From Craterostigma plantagineum (taxonomy: Eukaryota; Streptophyta; Magnoliopsida; Lamiales; Linderniaceae): a stretch of 64,000 nucleotides of DNA. The stretch lies in NCBI GenBank assembly GCA_027422505.1, contig JAPQWV010000017.1:17299501-17363500 (forward strand), written 5' to 3'. Shown here in pieces: positions 44,140 to 56,926 of this stretch. A model generated the notes under the pieces. That model searched no databases. It was given only the letters and a program-made list of their open reading frames with translations, and was not told where the DNA came from. The position numbers and the translations under genes are program-made. The stretch's first letter is position 1. The number at the start of each line of letters is the position of its first letter.

Positions 44140-45850
44140 TTAAAAACTTCTGATTATATAAATCATCTTGAAATTTAAGACGCACATAACAATAGCAAGT
44201 ACTTCTCTAGGTATAGTAGCATAATTTTTCTGAGCATTATTCCATTTCCCCAAATGGAATCTCACTAAATATTCTTTTATATCTTCTGGAGAAACTTGTT
44301 TTAAGATTCCTCCAAAACCTAAGTCAGACGCATCCGTCTCTATAATTTTTTGCCAATCAGGATTAGCAAGCATAAGACATGGCAAATGCGTGACTTTATT
44401 CTTACTTTTCTAATAGCTTCAGTATGACTATTAGTCCACTGACAAGGAATCTTTTTTATCTATCATATAAAATAGATGTGTCACTCGCAAGATTTAAATA
44501 ATAAGGAGAAATGTAATTAAGACTCCCTAAAAATCTTTGAAGTTGAGTTTCATCAAGGATTTGGTCTGAAAATTTAGACGCAAACTCGATACTCCTATTA
44601 ATAGGATTAACATTACCTTTTTCAATGGTATGTCCTAAAAATCGAACTTTGGTTTGAAATACAACCATTTTTGGGCTTGATATAACCAATCCATTTTGAA
44701 TAACAATTTTCTTAAAAAATATCAAGATGTTTAAATGAGTTTCGATATCTTTAGAAAAATTAAAATGTCATCAATATAAACGATAATAAAATTACTATAA
44801 GGATTAAAAAATATCGTTCAGAATATTTTGAAATTCAGAAGGAGCATTTTTAAACCAAAGGCATCCATTCAAATTGTCCAATTGGGACTGTAAAAGCAGT
44901 TTTATATCTGTCTTTTTCAGCAACTTGAATTTGCCAAAATCCTGATTTTAAATCAATTTTGAAACTATAATGGCATTAAATAATCTATCTAAAAGATCTT
45001 TTTTATTTGGAATAGGATACCTAATCCACTTCAAAACTTATTTTAAGGGTTTATAATTAATTACTAACCTGGGTGCTCCCTTTTCCTTTCGGCATGATTA
45101 TTAACATAAAAAGCAGTGCATGACCAAGGTGATTTCGAAGGTTTTATTAAACCTTTCTGTAACAAAGAGGTTATTTCCTTTTTGCACAATTTTAATAATT
45201 CAGAATTCATTTGGCAGGGACGAGCTTTAGTAGGAATATTTTTCTCACTAAAATCATCTTTATAAGGTAAAGAAACTATATCTTTTTTCTATTCCAGAAA
45301 GCATTAGGAAGATCGTTACATATTTGCAACGTAAATTCATTATGTAATAATTTAATTTTTTCTTGTAGTAAATTCATTATGTAATAATTAATTTTTTCTT
45401 GTAACTTAGGATTTTGGAGTTTGTCCTCAATTGTAAGTATATTAATTTCTTGGTTAAGGTAATTTACCTGTTTTCTTTCTTTAATAAGAATAGAATCCTT
45501 AATTTCATTAAGAATCCTAGAAAAAGGTTCTGTAATGAATTCAAAGTATACTTCTTTATTTTCGAAGCTTCCTTTAAATCCGTATTCATCAATATTTCTA
45601 ATAGGAAATATTTTCCATGGAGTAGCAAGAATTACTTGATTCGTAATATTCTTAAATAGTAAGAATGATGTAGGAATCCAGACCTTATTTTTACAAATAA
45701 AGGCATTAGGAATTTTGTAATTATTTTGCAACTTTTCTCCGCTTGCAGAGCTAAGAGAATGAGTTGTTTTTATGAAAATATTGGGTAGGAATTATTCCTT
45801 CTTGAATGCAATTTAAATCTGCTCCACTATCATTAGTGCAATCAGATTTT
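44140..45850 (-). pseudogene. pararetrovirus protease, RT and RNase H, minus block
   Basis: Protease DSGAD (45817-45831; the residue before Asp is Asn where the plus block has Ile), RT with YIDD (44767-44778) and RFLGHTIEKG, RNase H with ETDASDLGFGG and WNNAQKNYATIPREVLA. Frames are interrupted near 45270, 44830 and 44430. Confidence 0.87.
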
Positions 45851-46199
45851 CTGAAAGTTTCCATCAATTAGTAATGATATTTTTACTAACCATTTTTGAG
45901 AAGTGATAACTTCTAAAGTTGAAAGATGATTATCATTTTCAACAATTTTTGAACTCCTAGCAAATTCTTCGTTAGTAAATCTTCTTCACAGTTCTTTCCT
46001 TTTCTAATTTAGAAAATCTTCTTCTAAGTCTATATGACTTAATTTTAAATTTTTAATTTCAATTTTAAGATTTGAAATTTCTGAGGTTAAATCTCTAATA
46101 TTAGTAGGAAATTCACTTTTATTAATTTATTTTCGTTATGAAGTAATTTCATTACTTCGGACATTCCATAGGGTTCAGATTTAGGAATAACTTCTTAGA

Positions 46200-46775
46200 A
46201 GTTTCTTCTTCTTTCTGAATTATTCTTTTAATAATCAGATTTTTTTAATCTGGATCATCTGTTTCTTTTAATATTTCGAGAAGATTATTGTCAAGAACAT
46301 TTATTTCTTGAAACCGAGATAAAATTTCATATAAATTATTATCTTCTAATTCAGATTCTGAACTATCTAAATTCTTAGAGCAGGGTTGTCCTTTTGACAA
46401 TTTGACATTCATCGGATTCTGATGTCGTGATTTCTTCGATGACATTATTACTTTCATCGTTTGAGGAAGATTCTGATTCATTATCAGATTCTAAAAGGAT
46501 TTTTGATAATGTTTCTTTTAATTCATTATCAATTTCTAAACTATTAATTTTCTTTTTGTCCAGCAAGTACTTGCTTTATGACCAATTTTACCGCATTTTC
46601 GGCAACAATAGGAGGAAATTTATTTTTGTAATGATAATTTTTATTATCTTTTGAGAATTTTTGTTCTCTTCTTTAATTTTTGATTTTTCTTCTTTCGTAT
46701 TGTTTAGAAGAATATTTTTTAGTTTTGTGTTCTTTACGAGTTTTACCCGTAGAAGGATTTTCCATGCCAAATTGG
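46200..46775 (-). pseudogene. pararetrovirus coat protein, minus block
   Basis: Ser/Glu/Asp-rich C-terminal stretch (46566-46245) downstream of a well-kept CX2CX4HX4C finger (46563-46604), the RNA-binding finger of caulimovirid coat proteins. The N-terminal half is missing: similarity to the plus block starts near its position 40240. Confidence 0.72.
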
Positions 46776-46880
46776 CCACATATGCTAAATATTATAGAAC
46801 ATTTCACAGGCCGATGGTCTGATAATTATTATATGTCTTATATTAATAAAATATCTGACCGCAAGCGTGTACTTTAAGAT
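46776..46880 (+). pseudogene. third pararetrovirus fragment, plus strand
   Basis: CAGGCCGATGGTCTGATA here matches 39885-39905 of the plus block, with weaker similarity on both sides. The piece lies in plus orientation directly against the end of the minus block, so orientation flips twice within this locus. Confidence 0.75.
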
Positions 46881-47789
46881 ATTAAATAAAGATTCATGCC
46901 AGTAGGTCAAGTAATATTTAAAACGAATATGTTATAACTAGCACCACGCGCGATAGGCAGTGTACCGTCGTTTGTAGAATAGCCATAGCAAGTATCCGAG
47001 TATCGAACACGAGGACTAAATTGAGGACTAGTAATAACCTATCAATTTGATATTTAGCCTAAATAAATATTTTTTGTTGTATTTTGATTATAAAATAAAT
47101 TCTAACAAACCAAAAGCTTGAACACAACTTAAATATAAAATAACTTTTTACATAAACCAAATGTGCTTGGGATTTCAAATCCCGCTAGGTATCATTAACG
47201 AGGCCGTAAATTATCATTAATACAAAATAATGACTAAGTCGCGGTAATTCATACTCAAGCCCGAATTTGCTGTCACCCTAGACGGTTATGAAAATAGTGA
47301 GGATCGATATTTGTTGTCGCCCTATAATCGAACTCCTATCATTTTATGAAATGCCTAATCGTTTTTTCGTTTTTCTAGCTGTCGCCCCTAAAACGATATT
47401 ACCACGAAATCACATCAACACATAGACATATCGAAGTGATATTCAATCCAGCATATAGACATACTGAATTGAAGAACAAAATCATAAATGAAAATAGCCA
47501 ACATTCATGTTCACGAGTATTTTACGTCCAATAATTTCTACCTAGCGTTCATCTCATCCCAAGCACACGATTTATGATGGAAACAAGAGAATACGTGCCG
47601 ATGAGGCTTGGCTCTACTGTTCAAGCTAAGGCGTTTAGGGTCATGTTGGAAGAGGTCCTGCGTTCGGATCTTATACCTGTGACATTTTCCTAGGCCTGCC
47701 CACATGGGCCCAGACATGTGCGATTGACTTGGTGGGCCTGCTTAGCAGGTAGTAGGTCGGCCCCGGTGTTTCACCATCGGCTTTTCCCG
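46881..47789. other. intergenic, repeat-like DNA
   Basis: The stretch near 46940-47040 has the look of a retrotransposon LTR fragment, but no partner was found in the window. 47640-47789 is GC-richer. No coding frames of note. Confidence 0.4.
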
Positions 47790-49933
47790 TGTGGCGACCC
47801 TAGTTCCTAATTAGGTTAATTGGCGGATTTCCGCAACGAAAGTCGCGGAGGACCCGATTTATCAAAAACTTTTTAATGAAAATAATATACATATATGTAC
47901 TAAGTCGGGTCTACAAAAATACGTCGATATAATACATCGGGCAGAAGTCCCAAAAATCTAAACCCGGCTATCCTACGCCTCTCCACAGCTCGCGTTCCAT
48001 GTACCGCTCCGCCCTCAAAAGCTCGTGGAGTCACCGCCGCCAGCCAGCCTACAGCTCACCCGGACACGCATCGGTGTCGGGCTCAGTCTTACCTACAAAA
48101 ATAAACCCTGAGCAAAATACCCAGTAGGTGCAGTAAAAATATGCAAATGCGTGCGTGCACTCATTCCCTTCCCAAAGCTTCACAACATGAAATGCACTCT
48201 CAACCTACATCACATCTCAATACAAACAGGCCCTCGGTAGACTCAGCATCCACGCGCGCAATGGCAAGGTACGCATAAACCATGCGGTAGCCCACGCCGG
48301 CCGTGCCGGGTCGCTCCTTCGCACTCAATCTCAACCCGTCGGTATTCCCGAGTAGTATACCACTAACCGGGTAGACAGGAATCTCACATGTGCCAGCCGT
48401 CTCTGAGCCAAGTAATATCCGTGGTATACACTCGGGTGGCTCAATCCGAGTAGATGGGTGTCGCAAACCCCCTCTCCCACCAGGTGCTACGCGAGTCTAA
48501 CCCTGACGACCAGTAACGGTCACTCTACCCCACTCATCCGACACCATAAGGTGTCACCGTACAAATACGGTATCTCATCAACCTCTCACGTGCATGTTGT
48601 GAAATGCACATATAATCAATCGCATGTTATACACCGAAACCATATAACTTGTATAAATATCACCTAGGCCGAATGTTTTAAAATACAAAATCATATTTAT
48701 AATTTAAATATATGGTTGACCCGAATGCTGGCCCGTGAAAAATCATTTTCACTCACACTTCGCCAACATTTGAGCCCGCCAATTTCTATTTATTTTAAAA
48801 ATCATTTCACTCAATTCGCGAACTAAGAAACGGCCCGCAAAATCCTTTAACTCTCACTCGATTCGCAAATAAATCCCGCGAAACTCTTTTAACTCTCACA
48901 ATTCGCCAAATAAAATCGACCTAATTCGCAAACTATTCAACCCCGAAACAAATTATCACTCGATTCGCCATCTCCTAATTCGCGAAATCAACTCGCAAAA
49001 CACAACATTTCCACGGTTCCTACAACATACTTCGCGAATAATGAACAGACCCAAGTTTTCCAGAAATTAACAGGTTCTTATCCCACAAACACATCACATT
49101 CAATTATCAACTCAAGAACTCATATATTGAGTTCAAATCACGCCATAAACACATAATAGCATACCACGTAAATTTATAAAAATCATAAAACTTAAAGATA
49201 TGAATTCCAATGGCCTTCCAATCGAATTCTAACACCCTTTACGGAAAATAATACGTTTTTAAAGGGTTTGTAGGGTTATAAACCACCTACCTCACGTCCA
49301 AGCTGTGTTTTAATTAATTTCCTAGGTTGAAAAATCAACTGTGTTTGTTGCAAATCGATTTGGCGAACCCCCTTCACGGCTCCTTGTGTTTCGTTAGTCA
49401 CCTAATTGTTCTAAACCTCAGTTCCTTAACCCAACTACATAAAGCATTAAACTCATGAGTTTATAAATATGTTTTATAGGTATAAACAAGATTCTCACCT
49501 TCTAAGTTCGAAAGTTCAGTTCTGCCAAGACTTTCTCCTCTTTGTTCGTTACCTTCTCTACTTCCCAACGTTTTGTTTTTCTTAGTTTGTAAATAATTGG
49601 TATTACAAGTTTTACAAAGAGATGATAATGTGGTGATGATGCTTTAACGTGTTTTGCCTTGAGGTTTAAGCAAAGTGCATGCTTATCTCTAACATACTTG
49701 GGCCAAGGTTAAAAATCGATTTGGGCCATATTACTTCCTTTGGCCTCTCTACATGTTTTTAGTCCCTATATATGGTTTGGGCTTTCTAAGTATTTCGGCC
49801 CATCTTAGTATTTTAAGTCACGGGCCTACTTAACATTTTCAACTTAATTCCGAAAAATTCCATTCGGTCCGAAATCAACTTCATAATTTCGAGCATTATA
49901 AAACAATCTCGTATTAAGTTTACGGGTATTACA
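47790..49933 (-). repeat. element F 3' LTR
   Basis: TGTGGCGACC to GGTATTACA, 2144 bp. Lacks about 390 bp present in the other LTR (joined near 48730), but keeps about 190 bp (49503-49690) that the other lacks. Confidence 0.93.
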
Positions 49934-49948
49934 TCCCCCCCCCTTAAA
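49934..49948 (-). other. element F polypurine tract
   Basis: TCCCCCCCCCTTAAA on the plus strand, a purine tract in element sense, touching the 3' LTR. Confidence 0.85.
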
Positions 49949-49968
49949 AGAAATTTCGTCCCCGAAAT

Positions 49969-51231
49969 TTAGGTCATCGAGAAACACTCGGGGAATTTCT
50001 CTCTCATTTCGTCTTCTCGTTCCCATGTGGCTTCCTCTATTGTCTGGTTTCGCCACAAGACTTTCACTAGGGGAATATTCTTGTTCCTAAGTCGCTTCAC
50101 CTCATACGTTAAAATCTCTACCGGCCTTTCTTCGTAACTCAAGTCCGGTTTCAACTGCTGATGAAGCGTCTCACTTCGTAGCACGTGATTCGGATCCGAA
50201 ACGTACTTCCGTAACGTAGATACGTAGAAGACGTCATGAACCTGTGCTAGGGATGTCGGTAGTTCTACCTGACACGCTACTTCACCGACTCTTTTAAAAA
50301 TCTTGAAGGGTCCTATATATCTCGGACTCAACTTTCCTTTTCGTCCGAAACGCTTAACGCCCTTCATAGGAGATATCTTCAAGAAGGCTTGATCTCCTTC
50401 TTCAAATTCTAACGGCCTTCGTCTTTTGTCTGCGTAACTTTTCTGACGACTTTGGGTCATTTCACGAACCATTTCGGGACCTAACAGCGCCTTCTCGCCG
50501 ATTATCCCAGTGAACTGGGATCGACATTTACGTCCATACAAGGCTTCGTAAGGCGCCATCCCAATCGTAGCTTGATAGCTGTTGTTGTATGAAAATTCGA
50601 GCAAAGGAGATATTTGCTCCAACTTCTTCCTCGAAAATCCAGGACACATGCCCTCAACATGTCTTCGAGCGTCTGGATCGTTCTTTCTGATTGTCCGTCA
50701 GTCTGAGGATGATATTCTGAGCTGAAGGACAATTTAGTCCCTAGCTTTCTGTAAACTCATCCAAAACTGGAACAAAAACCTTGAATCTCGATCTGAAACG
50801 ATCGACATCGGATTCCATGAAAGTCGCACTATTTTTTTGATGTACAACTTGCGTACTTCTCCATGGAATAGGTTTGATTGATTGCAGAAATGGGCGGACT
50901 TAGTCAATCGGTCGGCAATCACCCAAATTGCATCATGACCTTTTAAAGTCTTCGGTAACTCGACGACGAAATCCATTGTTATGTGGTCCCACTTCCACTA
51001 GGGTGTCGTCAAGGGTTGTAACATTCCTGCCGGCCTTGATGCTCTGCTTTGATCTGTTGACAGGTTAGGCATCGGTTTACGAAAGCAGCGACATCTCTTT
51101 TCATGCCTGGCCACCAGTAGTTCGTTCGCAAGTCCCGATACATCTTCGTTGCACCAGGATGCACCGAGAGTAGATATTGTCGTATGCGCTTCGGTCATTA
51201 AAGTTCGGCAGATTTCTTCATCCTTCGGCAC
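49969..51231 (-). pseudogene. element F integrase and chromodomain
   Basis: Zinc-binding N-terminus in 51231-50998, catalytic core with MDFVVELPKTLKGHD and ADRLTKSAHF (50976-50734) and [20 protein letters not shown] carrying the catalytic Glu (50732 onward). The C-terminal frame 50649-49969 has GPFKIFKRVGEVACQVELP and ends in a chromodomain-like VEILTYEVKRLRNK...VKVLWRN...EEATWERED stretch, thought to guide chromovirus insertion into heterochromatin. Frameshifts separate the parts. Confidence 0.92.
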
Positions 51232-52784
51232 ATACAGGCGACCTCTGAATCGTAAGTTCCGTCGTCTCGAAATTCAAAATCTGACGGAACATCAGTATCT
51301 TGTTCGTTTTGAATCTTCAGATACAATTCATCTTGTTTTTTTGCCTTGATGATTCGATCTAACAGCGTTGGCTTAAGTGTTAACGCTGCTAATCTCGCTT
51401 CAATCTCCCCAAAGTTGATTACCTCAATTCCGAGTTGACACAATTCGGTACTTATGGCTTTCCGACTCAACGCGTCTGCGACCACGTTAGCTTTTCCTGG
51501 GTGATAACTTATCACGCAGTCGTAGTCTTTCACTAGTTCGAGCCATCTTCTTTGCCTCATATTCAACTCCTTCTGTGTGAAGAAGTACTTCGGGCTCTTA
51601 TGATCCGTAAGGATCTCGCACCTTTCTCCGTACAGATAGTGTCGCCAGATCTTGAGGGCAAACACTACGGCAGCGAGTTCAAGATCATGGGTGTGGTAAT
51701 TCTTCTCGTATGGTTTCAATTTTCGGGAGGCATATGCAATTACCTCCCGTTCTGCATCAATAACCCCAAACCATTTTTCGAGGCATCACTATATACTGAG
51801 ATCCTTCGGTACCGAAGGTATTGATAGAACTGAGCTGCGTCAATCTTTTATTCAGTTCATGGAAGCTCCGCTCGCATTCACCGGTCCACTTGAAAGGGCA
51901 TTCTTCTTCGTCAAATTCTATTAAGTGTCGAGGCTATGCTGGAAAAGTCCGTAATGAACTTTCGATAATACCCAGCAAGCCTAGAAAACTTCTGACTTCC
52001 GTGGGAGTAGTCGGTCGTGGCCATTTATCTATTGCTTCAATTTTACTGGGGTCTACTGAAATCCGCTTCCCGAAAAATATGCCCCAGAAAGCCACTTGTT
52101 CCAACCAGAATTCGTACTTCTTGAATTTAGCGAATAATTGCTCTCTCGGAGAATTTCAAGGACCGTTCTCAGATGTCCTCGTGTTCTTCCTTCGTCTTAG
52201 AGTAGATGAGGATATCGTCAATAAAGACGATAACGAATCGGTTCAGAAATTCCTTAAACACCCAGTTCATCAAATCCATGAAAGCAGCTGGGCGTTCGTT
52301 AGCCCGAACGGCATGACCAAGAATTCATAGTGGCCGTACCTCGTGCTGAACGCAGTTTTAGGAACATCCGTCTCACGGATTTTCAATTGAGGTAACCGAA
52401 CCGTAAGTGGATCTTCGAGAATACCGTCGCCCCTTGAAGTTGATCACATAAATCATCCATTCTTGGAGCGGGTATGTATTCTTAATCGTGACTTTATTAA
52501 GCTCACGATAATCTATACACATTCTCTCGACCCGTCTTTCTTCTTAACGAATAGTACTGGGCTCCCCATGGCGAGAAACTGGGTTGAATATAACCCTTTG
52601 TAACAAATCTTCCAATTGTTTCTTTAGTTCTCGTAGTTTTCGGTGCTAACTGATACTGGGATTTAGAGATCGGGGCAGCTCCAGGTACAAGGTCTATAAC
52701 AAATTCGATTTCCCGATCCGGGGGTAATCCCGGAAGATCCTCGGGAAATACATCAGGATATTCATCACTATGGGACCTCCTCAA
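51198..52784 (-). pseudogene. element F reverse transcriptase and RNase H
   Basis: RT starts in 52784-52503 ([20 protein letters not shown], the usual gypsy RT start), with catalytic FIDD at 52214-52225. RNase H in 51719-51198 shows [19 protein letters not shown], the ILTDHKS block and a [12 protein letters not shown] end. The RT core is broken by several shifts between 52500 and 51720. Confidence 0.92.
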
Positions 52785-53129
52785 GTTTTGGCTGAGAAGA
52801 TTCCTCAGCTTTCACTGCAAAAACTAAGAATGATTCGCAAACCCGTGTTTACGAGTCGCTGAGCTTCAGAGCAGATATCCGAGAGATTATTTTACCCTTC
52901 TTCTTTCCCGAAAATTCAAATTTCTCTCCCTCGGGTGATCGGAACCTAACTACCCTCTTTGAACAGTCAGTGTTGGCCCCGTATTTCGAGAGCCAATCCA
53001 TCCCGAATATGATGTCATAATCATCATCGGGATTACTATTAAGTCTACTCTAACTCTCTCCCTCTATACTAATAGGACAATTTTCTACCACTAAATTCGT
53101 CCGAGTCGGATCTCCGTGTGGTAGGGATA

Positions 53130-54480
53130 CTACGAAATTGCATGAAGAATGGGTGGATAGATTCCCGCCCTAGTCACGAAATTGGCCGACACAAATGAAT
53201 GTGTGGCTCCGGAATCAATCAGAATTGAAGACGGTACGTGAAAGATATTCAACGTACCAGTCACCACAGCTGGGTTCGCCTCCGGATCCTCGTTTGTCAG
53301 TGTGAAAACACGTGCAGGCACAGGTGGGTGTCGAATCAGCTCTGCTGTGATTCTGTGGTTGTGGCTGAGCTCTCGTACAATCCGTGCTACATGCCCTGTC
53401 CCACCGCATCGGAAGCACTGTAGAGACTACAGTGGTCGTGGGTCCATAGCAGATGCAAAAATTGATTCCACCCGCATTGCTGGCATTGGGGGCGCTGACA
53501 CCGGTGGTCGATTAGGAACATTGGTTGATCCCTGGCTAAAGTTCGGGCGCCATATCTACTGACCCGGTCGATTACCTTTATTCTTCGGGCCCTTGCCGAA
53601 GAACTGACGCTTTTGGCTCCCTCCTACTTGCTGGCCTTCCCCCTTTCGACTTGCTTCTTGTGCTTCCCTCACCACTCCTTCCGCCTTCTCCGCTATTAGT
53701 GCACGATCTATTGCTTGGCGAAATTCTAACTGTCGTACGCCAGCCACGCTCAAGTCCCGATAGAATTCAGGTTTCAGCCTCTGAGGAATCTCGTCACCTT
53801 CAACGTGTTGGTCGCAACGAGATGCGGGGCAAAACGAGACAATTCCTCAAATCGGCGGATATATTCCGCAACTGGCATACGTCCTTGCTTCAAGTTCATG
53901 AACTCATACATCCGCTGCTCTTGATCGTGGGCAATAAACTCTTATCGAAGAAAAGCTCTCTAAATCGCTCCCACATCATAACATCCGCTCTTCTAACACC
54001 CTTCACGGTGTTCCACCAGAAACGCGCGCTTCCCGAAGTAGGGAAACGGCATACAGCACCTTCTCGTTATTCAGCACGCGGCTATAGACAAAGAGATCTT
54101 CTATTGTGCCGATCCAATCCTCGGCCACTGCAGGGTTAGCGACCTCGGCGAAGGTTGGGGGATTAAGTTTGCGGAATCTCTCCCCAATAATTTCAACACG
54201 ATCAGACTGCGGGGGAAGAACGGTGTTCAGATGAGCTCCGATGATTGATCAGATCATTGATCTGGTCTGACTGTCGTTGGATTAATTCAGTCAGACGATG
54301 GATAGTATCGCGCTCCTGAGTCGAGGACTCAGGTTCGTCCTGCCGACTCGTTACTCCTAAAACTCTCGTCTCGGTCGTCCTCGCGACATTTCCAAACTAC
54401 TATATAATACACAAACGAGCACATAAGAACACATAATCACGTTAGCATATATACTTACAGGCAAGGCTGGTTTCCCGGCT
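53130..54480 (-). pseudogene. element F gag and protease
   Basis: The gag domain runs about 54180-53560 (LEFRQAIDRALIAEKAEGV near its end). A knuckle CFRCGGTGHVA lies near 53420-53388, with a one-base shift before its last Cys. The protease follows with SSILIDSGATHSFVS (near 53233-53189). Short breaks occur throughout. Confidence 0.88.
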
Positions 54481-54523
54481 TCTGAGCGGCAGTACATGGA
54501 CAGTCTTCAGAACTAAAGACTAC

Positions 54524-54535
54524 GCTCTGATACCA
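54524..54535 (-). other. element F primer binding site
   Basis: GCTCTGATACCA on the plus strand, read TGGTATCAGAGC in element sense, two bases from the 5' LTR. Confidence 0.93.
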
Positions 54536-54537
54536 CC

Positions 54538-56926
54538 TGTGGCGACCCTACTTCCTAATTAGGTTAATGGCGGATTTCCGCAACGAAAGTCGCGGAGGAT
54601 CCGATTTATCAAAAAATTTTTAATGAAAATAATATACATATATGTACTAAGTCGGGTCTACAAAAATACATCGATATAATACATCGGGCCGAAGTCCCAA
54701 AAATCTAAACCCGACTATCCTACGCCTCTCCACAGGTCGTGTCCCATGTACCGCTCCGCCCTCAAAAGCCCGTGGGTCACCGCCGCCAGCCAGCCTACAG
54801 CTCACCCGACACGCATCGGTGTCGGGCTCAGTCTTACCTACAAAAATAAAACCCTGAGCAAAATTGCCCAGTAGGTGGCAGTAAAAATATGCAAATGCGT
54901 GCGTGCACTCATTCCCTTCCCAAAACCTCACAACATGAAAATGCACGCTCAACCTACGTCACATCTCAATACAAACAGGGCCCTCGGCTAGACTCAGCAC
55001 CCACGCGCGCAATGGCAAGGTACGCCATAAACCATGCGGTAGCCCACGCCGGCCGTGCCGGGTCGCTCCTTCAGCACTCAATCTCAAACCGACGATATTC
55101 CCCGAGTAGTATACCACTAACCCGGGTAGACAGGAATCTCACATCTGCCAGCCGTCTCTGAGCCAAATAATATCCGGTTTATACACCTCGGGTGGCTCAA
55201 TCCGGAGTAGATGGGTGTCGCAAACCCTCTCCCACCAGGTGCTACGCGAGTCTAACCCTGACGGCCAGTAACGGTCACTCTACCCCACTCATCCGACAAT
55301 AAGGTGTCACCGTACAAATACGGTATCTCATCAACTCTCACATGCACGTTGTGAAATGCACATATAATCAATCGCATGTAACATATACACCGAAACCACA
55401 TAACTTGTATAAATATCACCTAGGCCGAATGTTTTAAAAATCCAAAATCATATTTATAATTTAAAATATGGGTTGACCGAATATAAGTTATAGTACGAAA
55501 ATATTTTATTTTAAAATTGATTTGGGCTGAAAATAATTTTATTAAATGTATTGGGCATGAAATAGGGCAAAAGCCCAAAATAAATTCGTGGTCAACTCTG
55601 GTCAAAGCCCAAATCGTATCGCCCGAAACCCACATTTAATAGCTGGTCAACCCGTAAAACTTCGAGTCAACGTTCGAATTCGCGACACTTTCGCCGAGTT
55701 CGCTGATCGATTGATCAGGCCCGCGAAACCCAATTTAAGCCCGCACAAGCCCGACGTCACTCAAAGGAATCACCCCGCGAAATTATGTCGGCCCCGAAAC
55801 TCAAAGTCGGCCGGCGACTTATCTCACAACTTTGCGAAACAGCTTCAGCCCGCGAAACCCGAATGCTGGCCCGCGAAAATCATTTTCACTCACACTTCGC
55901 CAACATTTGAGCCCGCGACAAAATTTCGCAACCCGAAACTCATTTCGGCCAATTTCTATTTATTTTAAAAATCATTTCACTCAATTCGCGAACTAAGAAA
56001 TGGCCCGCAAAATCCTTTTAACTCTCACTCGATTCGCAAATAAAAACTAGACCCGCGAAACTCTTTTTAACTCTCACAATTCGCCAAATAAAATCGACCT
56101 AATTCGCAAACTAATTCAACCCGCGAAACAAATTATCACTCGATTCGCCAATCTCCTAATTCGCGAAATCAACTCGCAAAACACAACATTTCCACGGTTC
56201 CTACAACATACTTCGCGAATAATGAACAGACCCAAGTTTTCCAGAAATTTAACATGTTCTTCATCCACAAACACGTCACATTCAATTATCAACTCAAGAA
56301 CTATATTAGTTCAAAATCACGCCACAAACACATAGTAGCATACCACGTAAATTTATAAAAATCATAAAACTTAAAGATATGAATTCCAATGGCCTTCCAA
56401 TCGAATTCTAACACCTTTACGGGAAATAATACGTTTTAAAAGGGTTTGTAGGGGTTATAAACCACCTACCTCACGTCCAAGCTGTGTTTAATTAATTTCC
56501 TAGGTTGAAAAATCAACTGTGTTTGTTGCAAATCGATTTGGCCGAACCCCCTTCACGGCTCCTTGTGTTTCGTTAGTCACCTAATACTGTTCTAAACCTC
56601 AGTTCCTTAACCCAACTACATAAAGCATTAAACTTATGAGTTTAAAAGATGTTTTATAGGTATAAACAAGATTCTCACCTTCTAACATACTTGGGCCAAG
56701 GTTAAAATCGATTTGCGGCATATTACTTCCTTTGGCCTCTCTACATGTTTTTAGTCCCTATTTATGGTTTGGGCTTTCTAAGTATTTCGGCCCATCTTAG
56801 TATTTTAAGTCACCGGCCTACTTAACATTTTCAACTTAATTCCGAAATATTCCATTCGGTCCGAAATCAACTTCATAATTTCGAGCATTATAAAAACAAT
56901 CTCGTATTAAGTTTACGGGTATTACA
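54538..56926 (-). repeat. element F 5' LTR
   Basis: TGTGGCGACC to GGTATTACA, 2389 bp. The part 55670-56220 is dense in CGCGAAAC, ATTCGC and related short motifs. An open frame at 55588-55968 (+) in this part is not considered a gene. Confidence 0.93.

Larger units (their letters stand above)
42241..46775 (-). mobile_element. endogenous pararetrovirus, minus-strand block
   Basis: Reading on the minus strand: coat-protein C-terminal half with CCHC finger (46563-46604), protease (DSGAD at 45817-45831), RT (YIDD at 44767-44778), RNase H (TDAS stretch near 44320), a post-RT coding region (43967-42480), then promoter, leader and AATAAA signal at 42240-42480. With the plus block, most of a caulimovirid genome is represented, in opposite orientations. 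Confidence 0.87.
47790..56926 (-). mobile_element. element F: Ty3/gypsy chromovirus, full length
   Basis: LTRs 47790-49933 and 54538-56926; polypurine tract next to the left LTR and PBS next to the right one. On the minus strand the order is gag with zinc knuckle, aspartic protease, RT, RNase H, integrase and a C-terminal chromodomain-like region, i.e. RT before integrase as in gypsy. Flanks share CCCG (47786-47789 and 56927-56930), a 4-bp duplication; five bases do not match. Chromodomain and integrase style suggest the Tekay (Del) group. Confidence 0.93.

Noticed and set aside
5828..54535. TGGTATCAGAGC sites as tRNA genes
   Set aside because: They are 12-base primer binding sites next to LTRs; no cloverleaf sequence accompanies them.
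55588..55968. 126-residue plus-strand ORF as a gene
   Set aside because: It lies wholly inside the F LTR, antisense to the element, and is built of LTR motif repeats.
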